Positions 8,434 to 17,032 of a stretch of DNA of 37,096 bases are shown here, one piece after another (position 1 is the stretch's first letter; each line of letters begins with the position of its first letter). The notes beneath the pieces were generated by a model that saw only the letters and a program-made list of their open reading frames with translations, had not been told where the DNA came from and made no database searches. The position numbers and the translations under genes are program-made. This DNA comes from Bordetella parapertussis (GTDB lineage: Bacteria > Pseudomonadota > Gammaproteobacteria > Burkholderiales > SG8-41). The stretch lies in contig CAMDLH010000045.1 of assembly GCA_945901405.1 (NCBI GenBank), positions 1-37,096 of the forward strand. The letters are read 5' to 3'.

Positions 8434-8597
8434 GATGACTTTCTCTTCAGATTTAATAGTTCCGATTGTGGAACAACCAAAGCCGGAACTCAATCTTGAG
8501 TTGAGCGGGTGTGGCGCGGCTGCTAACATTCGGCATCACGGTTGCTCTGCTTTAAATCCCCTTCATTCCATCTCTTTTCCCGCAAGGCTAAGGGTTT

Positions 8598-8638
8598 TGC
8601 CTCTCTCTCCCGCCGGGTGAGGGATCGAGGGTGAGGGA
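8598..8638. repeat. Possible dispersed CTCTCCC/GGTGAGGG repeat
   Basis: The stretch TGCCTCTCTCTCCCGCCGGG followed by TGAGGGATCGAGGGTGAGGG resembles a common dispersed proteobacterial intergenic repeat that pairs CTCTCCC with a GGGTGAGGG-type tail. Only one copy is in the window, so its repeat nature rests on memory of the motif. It lies in the 258-base gap between divergent genes starting at 8433 and 8692, and I saw no other clear element there. Confidence 0.45.
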
Positions 8639-8691
8639 AATCCATAGAACCGGCCCGATTCCATCAACCCAATCTCTTCAAGGTAATCAAC

Positions 8692-10173
8692 ATGCATGAA
8701 TTCGACGTATTGGTTGTCGGCAAAGGTAACGCCGCTCTGTGTTCCGCGCTGTCCGCTCACGAGCACGGCGTAAAAATCGCGATGCTCGAAGCCGCCTCCG
8801 AAGACGAGCATGGCGGCAACAGCCGCTTCGCCGGCGGCGTGATGCGCTTCGCTTACGAGACGGTGGATGAGTTAAAGCGCATCACCGAAGTCACCGATGA
8901 AGAAGTCGCCACTAGCGATTTCGGCACCAACACCACCAATGAGTATTACGACGATCTGTATCGCCTGACCGCGTATCGCTCCGACCCCGATCTGTCGGAA
9001 ATCCTCATCACGCAAAGTCAGGACGTGATGGCGTGGCTGCGCAGCAAGGGCGTTAAATTCTTGCTGAACTTCGGCCGCCAGTCGGGCCTGGTCAACGGCA
9101 AGCGCAAGTTTTTTGGCCGCATGCCAATTGAGGCGCATGGCGGCGGCGCGGGGCTGGTCGATTATCTCGACAAGGCCGCCAAGGCGAAGGGCATCCAGGT
9201 GTTCTACAACACGCGTGCGGTGTCGTTGATATACGACGGCGAAAAAGTCTCCGGCGTGCGCGCGCAGATGAACGGCAAGATGACCGAAATCCGCGCCAAA
9301 TCCGTGGTGCTCGCCTGCGGTGGCTTCGAGGCCAACCCCGAAATGCGCACACGCTACCTCGGCCCCGGCTGGGAGCTGGTGAAAGTTCGCGGCTCGCGTT
9401 TCAATCAGGGCGACGGCTTGAAAATGGCGCTGGATGTTGGCGCAGCGCCGTACGGCAACTGGTCCGGCAGCCATGCTGTCGGCTGGGATCGCAACGCGCC
9501 GGAGTTCGGCGATGTGAGCGTGGGCGATCAATTCCAGAAACACAGCTACATCTTCGGCATACTGGTCAACGCCGACGGCAAGCGCTTTGTCGATGAAGGC
9601 TGGGATTTCCATTCGTTCACCTACGCCAAGTACGGCGGCGAGGTGTTGAAGCAACCCGCGCAATTCGCCTGGCAGGTATTCGATTCCAAGGTCACCAAAC
9701 TGCTGCGCTCCGAGTACCGCATCAAGATGATGACCAAGGTGTCGGCCAACACACTCGAAGAACTCGCGCCCAAGCTCGAAGGTGTCAATCCGCAAGCCTT
9801 TTTGAAAACCGTGCGCGAGTACAACGCCTCGATCAAGAAGGATGTGCAGTTCGACCACACCATCAAGGACGGCAAATGCACCGTCGGTATCGAGCCGCAA
9901 AAATCCAACTGGGCACAAGCCCTCGATACGCCGCCGTTTGATGCGTATCAAACCACTTGCGGCATCACGTTTACCTTCGGCGGCCTGCGCATCATCAAGG
10001 AAACCGGGCAGGTGATGGATGTGCATCTGAAACCGATTCCCGGTTTGTATACCGCCGGTGAAATGGTCGGCGGTTTGTTCTTCTTCAATTATCCGAGCGG
10101 CACCGGGCTGGTGTCGGGCGCGGTTTTCGGGCGCATCGCGGGCCGGGGTGCGGCACTGGCGGCCAAGGGATAG
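8692..10173 (+). CDS. tcuA: TcuA-like FAD-dependent tricarballylate dehydrogenase
   Basis: The 493-residue FAD-binding_2 flavoprotein has an N-terminal dinucleotide fold, VLVVGKGNAALCSALSAHE (8-24), with acidic E33. It then has the EHGGNSRFAGGVMRFAY signature typical of TcuA-type proteins, ACGGFEANPEM, and a C-terminal FAD closure GLYTAGEMVGGLFFFNYPSG. TcuA oxidises tricarballylate to cis-aconitate at the membrane with its partner TcuB. Fumarate-reductase-like flavoproteins in this family have related substrates, so the name is by similarity. AAGG lies about 10 bases before the ATG. No tcuB or tcuC is visible here. A signal-less SBP_bac_3 gene follows. Confidence 0.75.
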   Translation: MHEFDVLVVGKGNAALCSALSAHEHGVKIAMLEAASEDEHGGNSRFAGGVMRFAYETVDELKRITEVTDEEVATSDFGTNTTNEYYDDLYRLTAYRSDPDLSEILITQSQDVMAWLRSKGVKFLLNFGRQSGLVNGKRKFFGRMPIEAHGGGAGLVDYLDKAAKAKGIQVFYNTRAVSLIYDGEKVSGVRAQMNGKMTEIRAKSVVLACGGFEANPEMRTRYLGPGWELVKVRGSRFNQGDGLKMALDVGAAPYGNWSGSHAVGWDRNAPEFGDVSVGDQFQKHSYIFGILVNADGKRFVDEGWDFHSFTYAKYGGEVLKQPAQFAWQVFDSKVTKLLRSEYRIKMMTKVSANTLEELAPKLEGVNPQAFLKTVREYNASIKKDVQFDHTIKDGKCTVGIEPQKSNWAQALDTPPFDAYQTTCGITFTFGGLRIIKETGQVMDVHLKPIPGLYTAGEMVGGLFFFNYPSGTGLVSGAVFGRIAGRGAALAAKG

Positions 10174-10253
10174 CTATATAACTATCTGATTTTATTATTT
10201 ATTTTAAACCATTGCCTGATAACTCAAGAAGTTCAAGCTGAAAGGTCATCACC

Positions 10254-10985
10254 ATGAACGCACCTTCCAAAGCCGCTATCGCCGAATTCACCCCCACCGG
10301 CAAACTGCGCGTGGGGCTTAACATGAGCAACTTCCTGCTGACCGCAAAAGATGCCGCCGGTGCACCGATCGGCCTCGCGCCCGACCTGGGGCGTGAGCTC
10401 GCCAAACGGCTCGGCGTTGAAGTCGAACTCGTGCCCTATGCGAACCCCGGCTTGCTCGCCGACGACGCGAACAAGAACAAATGGGACGTGGGCTTTCTCG
10501 GCGCCGAACCGCAGCGCGCGACTGAAATCGATTTCACCGCCGCTTATGTCGAGATCGAGGCAACGTACCTGGTGCCGCCGGGGTCCAACCTGAAATCCTG
10601 CGCGGCGGTGGACGCCAACGGTATACGCATCGCGGTGCCGGATCGCGCCGCCTACGAGTTGTGGCTCTCGCGCAATATCAAGCACGCGCAACTGGTGAAG
10701 GAAAAAGGCGCTGACAACACGTTCAAGAAATTCCACGATGAAAAACTCGATGCGCTAGCCGGCCTGCGCCCGCGTCTCATCACTGACCACGCCGCCTACC
10801 CCGGCTCGCGCATTCTCGACGGCAACTTTACCTCCGTGCAGCAGGCATCCGGCGTGCCCAAGGGCCGCGCCGCGGCGTTTCAATACCTGCGCGAATTCAT
10901 CGAGGATGTGAAAGCTAGCGGGCTGGTGGCGCGCCTCATCGAAGCCAACAAGATAGCCGGTCTCACGATCGCGGCAAAAGCCTGA
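10254..10985 (+). CDS. SBP_bac_3 family amino-acid-binding-like protein lacking a signal peptide
   Basis: This 243-residue protein follows the type 3 extracellular solute-binding fold: GKLRVGLNMSNF at 16-27, IGLAPDLGRELAKRLGVEVE, KWDVGFLGAEPQRATEIDFTAAYVEIEATYLVPPGS, then the second lobe with VPDRAAYELWLSRN and PGSRILDGNFTSVQQASGVPKG. The N-terminus MNAPSKAAIAEFTPTG has no hydrophobic segment, and the region before the ATG encodes none in frame, so the protein is probably cytoplasmic. AAAGG is 9 bases upstream of the ATG. The AT-rich 80-base gap after the TcuA-like gene leaves room for its own promoter. It could be an intracellular ligand sensor or a catalytic derivative. Confidence 0.8.
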   Translation: MNAPSKAAIAEFTPTGKLRVGLNMSNFLLTAKDAAGAPIGLAPDLGRELAKRLGVEVELVPYANPGLLADDANKNKWDVGFLGAEPQRATEIDFTAAYVEIEATYLVPPGSNLKSCAAVDANGIRIAVPDRAAYELWLSRNIKHAQLVKEKGADNTFKKFHDEKLDALAGLRPRLITDHAAYPGSRILDGNFTSVQQASGVPKGRAAAFQYLREFIEDVKASGLVARLIEANKIAGLTIAAKA

Positions 10986-11047
10986 TTGTTCCATCGGGTT
11001 CACGATAAATTCGTGAACCATGGGCGGCATTTGCCTGTCACACTCGC

Positions 11048-12079
11048 ATGATCACGATGTTCATGCGCACCATTGCCGCCCTCTGCATGACGCTGGCGGC
11101 GATTTCAAACGCCCACGCCGCCGAGTCGCCGCTCGAATGCAACAAGACGACGGCGTGCGAGTTTCAGCTCTACATCGAGAACGACAGCTTCGGCGCGGGC
11201 ACCGATCGCTATTACACCAACGGCATCAAACTCGGCGGCGGCGTGAACGCCGACCGCGTGATCAATCGCCTGTTGCAGTCGCCGGCGAAAGCCGCGCTGG
11301 AGAGCATCTCCGGTCATCTGGGTGAAGTGCATGTGGGCCTCTTTCTTGGGCAAAACATGTACACGCCGCGGCGCATCACCGAGGCGCGGCCGCAGCCGCT
11401 CGACCGGCCATGGGCGGCGTGGCTCTACGTCGGCGGCGTTGCGCAAAGCGTGCTGGGCAATCGTTTACAGACGGTCGAGATCGACATCGGCATGGTCGGC
11501 CCCGCTGCGCTGGGCAAACAGGTGCAGACCGAATGGCACAAACTGGTTGATGCGGACAGGCCCGAAGGCTGGGGCAATCAGTTGCGCAACGAACCCGGCG
11601 TGCTGCTCGCGTATCTCGAAAAATGGCGCTACGGCCCTTCAACCGGATTGCAGGCGGTGCCTCACTTCGGCATGACCCTGGGCAATGTGATGACGCTCGC
11701 GCGCGCCGGCGGCATCGTGCGCATCGGGCAAAACATGTCGGGCTTCGGCCCCGACACCATCGAACCCGGCGGCGCCATGCTGCAACGCACGCGCCTGACC
11801 GACAGCCAGGCGCCCGGCAACCACGAGTGGTATGTGTTCGCGGGCATCGATGCGCGCGCGGTCGGACGCAATATTTTTCTCGATGGCAACACGTTTCGCG
11901 ATAGCGCGTCGGTGGATCGCCGCGTATTTGTCTACGATCTCAAGGCCGGGCTGTCAGTAAGGATGGCGCCGGTGCGTCTATCGATCACCCATGTGCGGCG
12001 CAGCGAGGAATTCACCACGCCAGCCGGCGGCGGCGGGCGGCAGAAATATCAGTCTATCAATGTAAGCTGGGAGTATTAA
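11048..12079 (+). CDS. LpxR-like outer-membrane lipid A 3'-O-deacylase (DUF2219)
   Basis: The 343-residue protein has a signal peptide ending near NAHA. The LpxR family hallmark LYIENDSFGAGTDRYYTNGI is at 41-60, and QTEWHKLVDADRPEGWGNQL at about 160-179 leads into RNEPG. In characterised LpxR the Asn-Asp pair and a later His form the calcium-dependent active site. N45/D46 and H164 are the likely equivalents. Alternating strands and the C-terminal SINVSWEY with an aromatic final residue suit a 12-strand beta barrel. LpxR removes the 3'-acyloxyacyl chain of lipid A. Upstream ATGs at 11048, 11057 and 11063 are all possible, and none has a clear Shine-Dalgarno. Confidence 0.85.
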   Translation: MITMFMRTIAALCMTLAAISNAHAAESPLECNKTTACEFQLYIENDSFGAGTDRYYTNGIKLGGGVNADRVINRLLQSPAKAALESISGHLGEVHVGLFLGQNMYTPRRITEARPQPLDRPWAAWLYVGGVAQSVLGNRLQTVEIDIGMVGPAALGKQVQTEWHKLVDADRPEGWGNQLRNEPGVLLAYLEKWRYGPSTGLQAVPHFGMTLGNVMTLARAGGIVRIGQNMSGFGPDTIEPGGAMLQRTRLTDSQAPGNHEWYVFAGIDARAVGRNIFLDGNTFRDSASVDRRVFVYDLKAGLSVRMAPVRLSITHVRRSEEFTTPAGGGGRQKYQSINVSWEY

Positions 12080-12136
12080 CGCGCAACGTGTTTTAATGCC
12101 GCATCACTCACCGCAACTCAAGCACCGCCGCCCATC

Positions 12137-13387
12137 ATGAGAGAAGCCCATCAAGACGCAGTAAACCGCATCGACGAAGCACGCCTGTGGCAACGCCACA
12201 TGCAGATGGCGAAAATCGGCGAGATACCCGGCAACGGGGTGAATCGCGCAGCACTCTCCGATGAAGACATTGTTGCGCGCAAGCTATTGATCTCGTGGGC
12301 GCGCGCGCGTAACTTCACCATCGGCATCGACGGCATTGGCAATCTGTTCGTGCGCCGCGCCGGGCTGGATGCCGCGGCCGCGCCGGTGATGACCGGCAGT
12401 CACATGGACAGCCAGCCGCGCGGCGGACGCTTCGACGGCATCTACGGCGTGCTCGCCGGACTCGAAGCGCTCGAAGCCATCGACGACGCGGGTATTCAGA
12501 CCCGCCGCCCGCTTGAAGTAGTGGCGTGGACCAACGAAGAAGGCGGGCGCTTTCCACCCTGCACCATGGGCTCGGCGGTATTCACCGGCGTGCGCAAGCT
12601 GGATGATTTTCTCGATGTCACCGACAACGACGGCGTGGTGCTGCGCGATGCACTCGCGCGCACCGTCGCCGCCACGCCCGAGGCAGCGCCGCGCGCCTTC
12701 AACACGCCCGCCGCCGCGTACATCGAAGTGCACATCGAGCAAGGCCCGCTGCTCGAAAGCGAAAACAAAATCATCGGCGTCGTCACCGGCATACAAGGGC
12801 TGCGCTGGTTCAACGTTGAAGTTTTCGGCGAGAGCGCGCACGCCGGCACCACGCCGGTGGGGCAGCGCAAGGATGCGTTGCGCGAAGCGGTCGCCATCAT
12901 CAACGCCATCGCCGAACTCGCGCGCGACGCCGCGGATGTCACGCGCTTCACCGTGGGGCGCATGCTGGTGACGCCGAATTCACCCAACTCGGTGGCGAGT
13001 CACGTTTTGTTTTCGGTGGATTTGCGCCACCCCGACCCGGCAACGATTCAGCGTCTGGGAATAGCCGTCGAGCCGCTCGCGCGCAATACCGTAAAACATT
13101 GCACGGTAAAAGTCACACCGACGCTGCACGACGACCCGTGCATATTCAACGCCGACGTGGTGAAAGCCATCGAGCGTGCCGCCATTGAATTGAAGCTGCC
13201 GCATCTGAAGCTGCCCTCCGGCGCGAGCCACGACGCCAACTACATGGCGCGCGTGTGTCCAGCGGGGATGATCTTCGTGCCGTGCGAAAAAGGCATTTCG
13301 CACAATGAAGCGGAGAACGCCACGCCGGGGGATCTGGTTGCCGGAGCGCGGGTGCTTGCGGCGGCGTTGTTGGAGTTGGCGGAGTAG
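12137..13387 (+). CDS. M20-family Zn-dependent N-carbamoyl-amino-acid hydrolase / allantoate amidohydrolase-like
   Basis: The 416-residue protein has the dinuclear metallopeptidase pattern of the hydantoinase/carbamoylase branch: GSHMDSQPRGGRFDG at about 87-101 (H89, D100), WTNEEGGRF with E134-E135, YIEVHIEQGPLLE (H199), the dimerisation-domain GESAHAGTTPVGQRKDAL, and C-terminal GASHDANYM and GISHNEAENATPGD. Such enzymes release CO2 and NH3 from N-carbamoyl amino acids or allantoate, or hydrolyse beta-ureido acids. Its length fits the family. It stands 57 bases after the LpxR-like gene with no visible functional link. Confidence 0.9.
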   Translation: MREAHQDAVNRIDEARLWQRHMQMAKIGEIPGNGVNRAALSDEDIVARKLLISWARARNFTIGIDGIGNLFVRRAGLDAAAAPVMTGSHMDSQPRGGRFDGIYGVLAGLEALEAIDDAGIQTRRPLEVVAWTNEEGGRFPPCTMGSAVFTGVRKLDDFLDVTDNDGVVLRDALARTVAATPEAAPRAFNTPAAAYIEVHIEQGPLLESENKIIGVVTGIQGLRWFNVEVFGESAHAGTTPVGQRKDALREAVAIINAIAELARDAADVTRFTVGRMLVTPNSPNSVASHVLFSVDLRHPDPATIQRLGIAVEPLARNTVKHCTVKVTPTLHDDPCIFNADVVKAIERAAIELKLPHLKLPSGASHDANYMARVCPAGMIFVPCEKGISHNEAENATPGDLVAGARVLAAALLELAE

Positions 13388-13487
13388 TAAGGGCAGTGTT
13401 TAGTGTTTAGTGTTGAGCACACCGTAGGGCGTCAATAAGCGCGTTTGATAATGTGCGCGAAGCAACCGGTCGCGAATCGCAAAATTT

Positions 13488-14462
13488 TCACTCCGCACGA
13501 ATACCAGCCTCGCGGATCACTTTGTTGAGACGATTGATGTCGTTCCTGAGCATCACGCCAAACTCGGCGCCGTTGGTGCCGGCCACGTCGAACCCGAGCG
13601 CCGTGAGGCGCTCCGCCACGTCGGGGAGTTTCGTCACGCGCGCCAGATCGGCTTCGAGGCGCGATACGATGTCGGGTGGCGTGCCCACTGGCGCGAGATA
13701 ACCGCTCCACGAGGCGAATTCGTAGCCGGGCACGCCGGCTTCCGCCACGGTGGGCACGTCAGGCAGGCTGGGCGACCGCTTGGCGCCGCCAACCGCGAGC
13801 ATGCGCAGTTTGCCTGCCTTGCCCATGGTCACGGCGTTTGAGATCGCGGAGAAAATCATTGGCGTCTGGCCCGACACCACGTCGTTGAACGCGGGCGTGA
13901 GCCCCTTGTAGACCACGTGCACGATGTTGATGCCCGCCATGGATTTCAACATCTCCATGGGCAGGTGTTGCGCGCTGCCGATGCCACCCGACGCGTAGTT
14001 CAATTCACCCGCGCGGCGCTTGGCGAGCGCGACGAGTTCCTTGACCGAATGCGCCGGCAGCGATGGATGCACGGTGAGCACAAGCTGGATCACGACCGAC
14101 AGCGACAGCGGGGTGAAATCCTTGAGCGGGTCGTAGGGCAGCTTCTTGTAGAGATGAACGTTGGCGGCGAGTGTTGCGACATTGCCGAGTGTGAGCGTGT
14201 GGCCGTCGGCCGGCGCCCGCGCGCCCATCTCCGTGCCGATAATGCCGTTGGCACCCGCGCGGTTGTCGACAACCACCTGCTGGCGCCAAGCGTCGGAGAG
14301 TTTCTGCGCGTGCAGCCGCGCAAGCACGTCGATCGCGCTGCCGGCGGTGAACGGCGTTATCAGGCGCACGGATTTCGCGGGGTAAGCCTGTGCGGCAACC
14401 ACACCCGGAAACAGCAGCGTGGCGGCGGCCATGCCAAGCCACTTCATTAATCGATTGCTCAT
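13488..14462 (-). CDS. Bug/TctC family substrate-binding protein with non-canonical ligand loops
   Basis: The protein has 324 residues. An unusually strong Shine-Dalgarno (AGGAGGAGGGG) lies just upstream of ATG 14462, and the signal peptide is about 25 residues, ending VVAAQA before YPAKSVRL. The first ligand loop reads TPFTAGSAID (36-45) instead of PPGGxxD, and the second reads HVVYKGLTPAFND instead of HVPYKG. The rest (DNRAGANGIIG, PADGHTLTLG, LHPSLPAHSVKELVALAK-like stretch) is ordinary. It lies 77 bases downstream of another minus-strand TctC, forming a tandem pair. Confidence 0.92.
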   Translation of the reverse strand: MSNRLMKWLGMAAATLLFPGVVAAQAYPAKSVRLITPFTAGSAIDVLARLHAQKLSDAWRQQVVVDNRAGANGIIGTEMGARAPADGHTLTLGNVATLAANVHLYKKLPYDPLKDFTPLSLSVVIQLVLTVHPSLPAHSVKELVALAKRRAGELNYASGGIGSAQHLPMEMLKSMAGINIVHVVYKGLTPAFNDVVSGQTPMIFSAISNAVTMGKAGKLRMLAVGGAKRSPSLPDVPTVAEAGVPGYEFASWSGYLAPVGTPPDIVSRLEADLARVTKLPDVAERLTALGFDVAGTNGAEFGVMLRNDINRLNKVIREAGIRAE

Positions 14463-14539
14463 CGTCCCCTCCTCCTAAGCGTAGTCACTGTTCCTTATGA
14501 ATCATGCTTGCATTTGCGACTCGTGCAAACACGCTGCCT

Positions 14540-15517
14540 TCAATTCCCCCGTATGCCGGTGGCCTTCACCACGCGGCTCCATTGTTCGGTTTCGGCATTC
14601 AGATGCGCCGCGAGTTCTGTCGGCGTGCCGCTCACCGCCTCGGAGCCGTCCGCGAGCAGCGTCTTCGTCATGTCGGGCGAGCGCATGGCTTTGTTGGTTT
14701 CAGCAGAAAGCCGCGCGATGATGGCCTGCGGGGTTTTTAGCGGCGCGATCATCGCGTACCAGTTGACGACCACCACGCCCTTGACGCCGGCCTCGGCGAA
14801 CGTCGGCAGATTGGGCACCGCGGGCACGCGCTTGGCCGTGGTCACGGCGAGCGGCCGCAGGCGGCCGGAGTTGATATGCGCAATCGACGAGACGATGGTT
14901 GGAAACGAACTCTGCACCTGTCCGCCGATGAGATCGCCATAAGCCGCGCCCATGCCCTTGTACGGCACGTGCGTCATGCGCGTGCCGGTGGCGAGCTTGA
15001 ACAATTCGCCGGCCATGTGTATAGGGCTACCGATGCCCGACGAACCGTAGTTGACCTTGTCGGGGTTGGTCTTGAGGTATTGCGCAAAATCCATCACCGA
15101 TTTCACCGGCAGCGATGGATGCACCACCAGCACGTAACCTTGCGCGGTGGCCTGCGCCACGGGCGCAAAATCGCGCGCCACGTCGTAGCGCGATTTGTAG
15201 AGCAGCGGATACACGATCGTGGTCGCGCCTATCATCATCAGCGTGTGCGCATCGGGGGCGGACGAGGCGAGGATATCCAGCGCCACCAGGCTGCCCGCGC
15301 CGGGACGATTGTCGACAATAAACGATTGGCCGAACGCCTCGCCCAGCTTCAACGAAAGATTGCGCGTGATGGTGTCCATGCTGCCACCCGCCGACAGCGG
15401 CACCAGCGTGCGCACCGGGCGCAATGGATAGTTGGGCGCGCCCTGCGCCTGCGCCGCCATCGCCGCGCCTGAAAGCAATGACGCAAGCGTGACATAAGTT
15501 ATTGTTTTTATTGACAT
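14540..15517 (-). CDS. Bug/TctC family substrate-binding protein, divergent from a second TctC
   Basis: Start ATG 15517 is preferred to the upstream in-frame start at 15613, because it opens the signal peptide MSIKTITYVTLASLLSGAAM ending near AQAQG. It gives 325 residues. Motifs: VPLSAGGSMDTITR around 40-52 (the usual PPGG replaced by LSAGG), DNRPGAGSLVALD, PDAHTLMMIG in place of PDGYT, and HVPYKGMGAAYGDL. It shares a 73-base intergenic region with the plus-strand TctC at 15591, so both may be controlled together. A 20-base A-rich motif spans codons 2-8 and recurs elsewhere in the window. Confidence 0.92.
   Translation of the reverse strand: MSIKTITYVTLASLLSGAAMAAQAQGAPNYPLRPVRTLVPLSAGGSMDTITRNLSLKLGEAFGQSFIVDNRPGAGSLVALDILASSAPDAHTLMMIGATTIVYPLLYKSRYDVARDFAPVAQATAQGYVLVVHPSLPVKSVMDFAQYLKTNPDKVNYGSSGIGSPIHMAGELFKLATGTRMTHVPYKGMGAAYGDLIGGQVQSSFPTIVSSIAHINSGRLRPLAVTTAKRVPAVPNLPTFAEAGVKGVVVVNWYAMIAPLKTPQAIIARLSAETNKAMRSPDMTKTLLADGSEAVSGTPTELAAHLNAETEQWSRVVKATGIRGN
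15495..15514 (-). repeat. Recurrent 20-base A-rich motif, copy 1
   Basis: On the minus strand this reads TCAATAAAAACAATAACTTA, immediately after the TctC start codon. The identical 20-mer occurs on the plus strand at 30245-30264, and an 18/20 match on the minus strand at 36485-36504. In all three cases it is oriented with the next downstream gene. Confidence 0.6.
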
Positions 15518-15538
15518 TTTATTTAGCCCACCCATCGA

Positions 15539-15566
15539 TTGAGATGCATTGCCGCGCTGATAGAAT
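15539..15566 (+). promoter_or_regulatory. Sigma70-like promoter for the TctC at 15591
   Basis: TTGAGA (15539-15544) and TAGAAT (15561-15566) are separated by 16 bases. Transcription would start near 15573, and a Shine-Dalgarno GGAGA lies at 15582-15586 before ATG 15591. It sits in the divergent intergenic region. Confidence 0.55.
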
Positions 15567-15590
15567 CGGCCACGACAACATGGAGAATTA

Positions 15591-16559
15591 ATGTTCACGC
15601 AACGATACGCCATTTTACTCGCGGCGGTGTTTTCGCAAACGGCGGGCGCGCAGGCGCCCGATGCCTACCCAACACGCCCGATACGCCTGGTCATTCCGTA
15701 TTCACCCGGCGGCGCTTCCGACAACATCGCGCGGCTCATCATGCCGCGCATCGGCGAGGCGCTGGGTCAAACCATCGTCATCGACAATCGTCCGGGTGCG
15801 TCGGGCATCATCGGGCGCGATCTTGTGGCCAAGGCCGCGCCCGACGGCTACACGCTGCTGTCCACCGACGCGCCGCACTCCATCATTCCGCACATGATCC
15901 GCAGGCTGCCCTTCGACACCGTGCGCGATTTCAGCATGATCAGCAACACCGCCACCACGCCGATGATCATGATCGTGCTGGCGAGCTTCCCCGCAAAAAC
16001 AGTGAAAGACCTCGTCGCCATGGCCAAGGCACAGCCGGGCAAACTTAATTTTGGTTCGGGCGGCAACGGTGTCATCACGCACATGACGGGCGAACTTTTC
16101 AAAATCGCCGCGGGTGTGAATATCGTGCATGTGCCGTACAAAAGCATCGCGCCCGCGGTGACGGATTTGCTGGGCGGGCAGATTCAGATCGCGTTTCCCG
16201 GCCCCGCCACTGTCAGCGGGCAGATTCATGCCGGACGCGTGCGCCTGCTGGCGGTGGCCGCCAGCAAACGCATGGTGGCGTATCCGGACGCGCCGACATT
16301 TGAGGAATCCGGCGTGCCCGGCGTGATCGCCGCCAACTGGTTCGGCATCATGGGGCCGGCGAAGCTGCCAAGTGGAATCGTGCAGCGCCTTAACAGCGAG
16401 ATACACAAGGCGGTGCGCGCACGCGAAATCGAAGAACGTTTCACCACCGCGGGCATCGAGCCGCTGCTCAACACCCCGCAGGGTTTTGCATCGATGCTCG
16501 AAGCGGAAACCGCGCGCTGGGCCAGGGTGGTGAAGGCGGCGGGTCTAAAGCCTGAGTGA
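15591..16559 (+). CDS. Bug/TctC family substrate-binding protein
   Basis: The 322-residue protein has a signal peptide MFTQRYAILLAAVFSQTAGA and a mature N-terminus near QAPDAYPTRPIRLV. Motifs: YSPGGASD at 37-44, DNRPGASGIIGRD, PDGYTLLST and HVPYKSIAPAVTDLLGG, where the usual YKG is YKS. A GGAGA ribosome site precedes the ATG. Its stop overlaps a GTG (GTGA) of the SCP2-like gene, and the two are probably one transcript. Confidence 0.94.
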   Translation: MFTQRYAILLAAVFSQTAGAQAPDAYPTRPIRLVIPYSPGGASDNIARLIMPRIGEALGQTIVIDNRPGASGIIGRDLVAKAAPDGYTLLSTDAPHSIIPHMIRRLPFDTVRDFSMISNTATTPMIMIVLASFPAKTVKDLVAMAKAQPGKLNFGSGGNGVITHMTGELFKIAAGVNIVHVPYKSIAPAVTDLLGGQIQIAFPGPATVSGQIHAGRVRLLAVAASKRMVAYPDAPTFEESGVPGVIAANWFGIMGPAKLPSGIVQRLNSEIHKAVRAREIEERFTTAGIEPLLNTPQGFASMLEAETARWARVVKAAGLKPE

Positions 16560-16573
16560 ACGCGAGGTTAATC

Positions 16574-16936
16574 ATGCTTGAAAACTTGCAACAGCGGGTC
16601 AATGACAATGCGTGGCTGGTACAGCGCGGACGAAATGTGAACACGGATTTCATGATCGAAGCCGCGCCCTCGGCATGGCTGGTGCGCATACGCGAGGGGC
16701 GCATCGAATCGGTAAAGAGCGGGCCGTTCGTGATGCCGTGCTGGACATTCGCGCTGCGCGCCACGGCCGAAACCTGGAACACATTCTGGCAGCCCGATCC
16801 ACCGCCGGGATTTCATGATCTCATGGCCATGCTGAAATTCCGCGCGCTCAGGATCGAAGGCGATCAGTATCCGTTCATGTGCAACCTGCTCTACTTCAAG
16901 GATGTCATGGCCAGCGTGCGGCGCACCGGGCCGTGA
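16574..16936 (+). CDS. SCP2 sterol-carrier-like domain protein
   Basis: This is a small protein of about 120 residues. The order of elements (FMIEAAPSAWLVRIREGRIE, SVKSGPFVMPCWTFALRATA, ETWNTFW, then a LMAMLKFRALRIEGDQYPFM stretch) resembles SCP2-like lipid-binding domains, where a ligand-facing sheet is followed by LxIxGD and a C-terminal helix. ATG 16574 has GAGG 7 bases upstream. An alternative GTG 16556 overlaps the TctC stop by four bases and would add six residues. Its position after a TctC and before a hydrolase-like fragment suggests a role in a hydrophobic-substrate pathway (inference). The assignment is from motif memory. Confidence 0.6.
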   Translation: MLENLQQRVNDNAWLVQRGRNVNTDFMIEAAPSAWLVRIREGRIESVKSGPFVMPCWTFALRATAETWNTFWQPDPPPGFHDLMAMLKFRALRIEGDQYPFMCNLLYFKDVMASVRRTGP

Positions 16937-17001
16937 GCGCCGCCGTATTCGAGCCCATCGCCGGGCGCCACCTGAGTCTCACACTGCGCGGTGATGAATG
17001 A
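16933..17001 (+). pseudogene. Possible remnant of an alpha/beta-hydrolase N-terminus
   Basis: A 22-codon frame starts with GTG 16933, overlapping the stop of the SCP2-like gene, and ends at TGA 16999-17001. It reads MSAAVFEPIAGRHLSLTLRG followed by DE. This resembles the first residues of alpha/beta-hydrolases that I recall from similar TctC-containing clusters, with the remaining protein absent. The coupling-type overlap supports a once-real gene. The evidence is short, so confidence is low. Confidence 0.3.
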
Positions 17002-17032
17002 CAATTCGATTTAACCTTTGATCGCAAGCATC

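Noticed and set aside
7204..8499. 431-codon plus-strand open frame
   Set aside because: It lies opposite two well-supported minus-strand genes and is rich in Arg, His and Gln, as expected of the antisense frame of GC-rich coding DNA.
13388..13430. Short repeats GTGTTTAGTGTTTAGTGTTG after the amidohydrolase stop
   Set aside because: Only about two and a half units of seven bases. No array structure or function can be argued.
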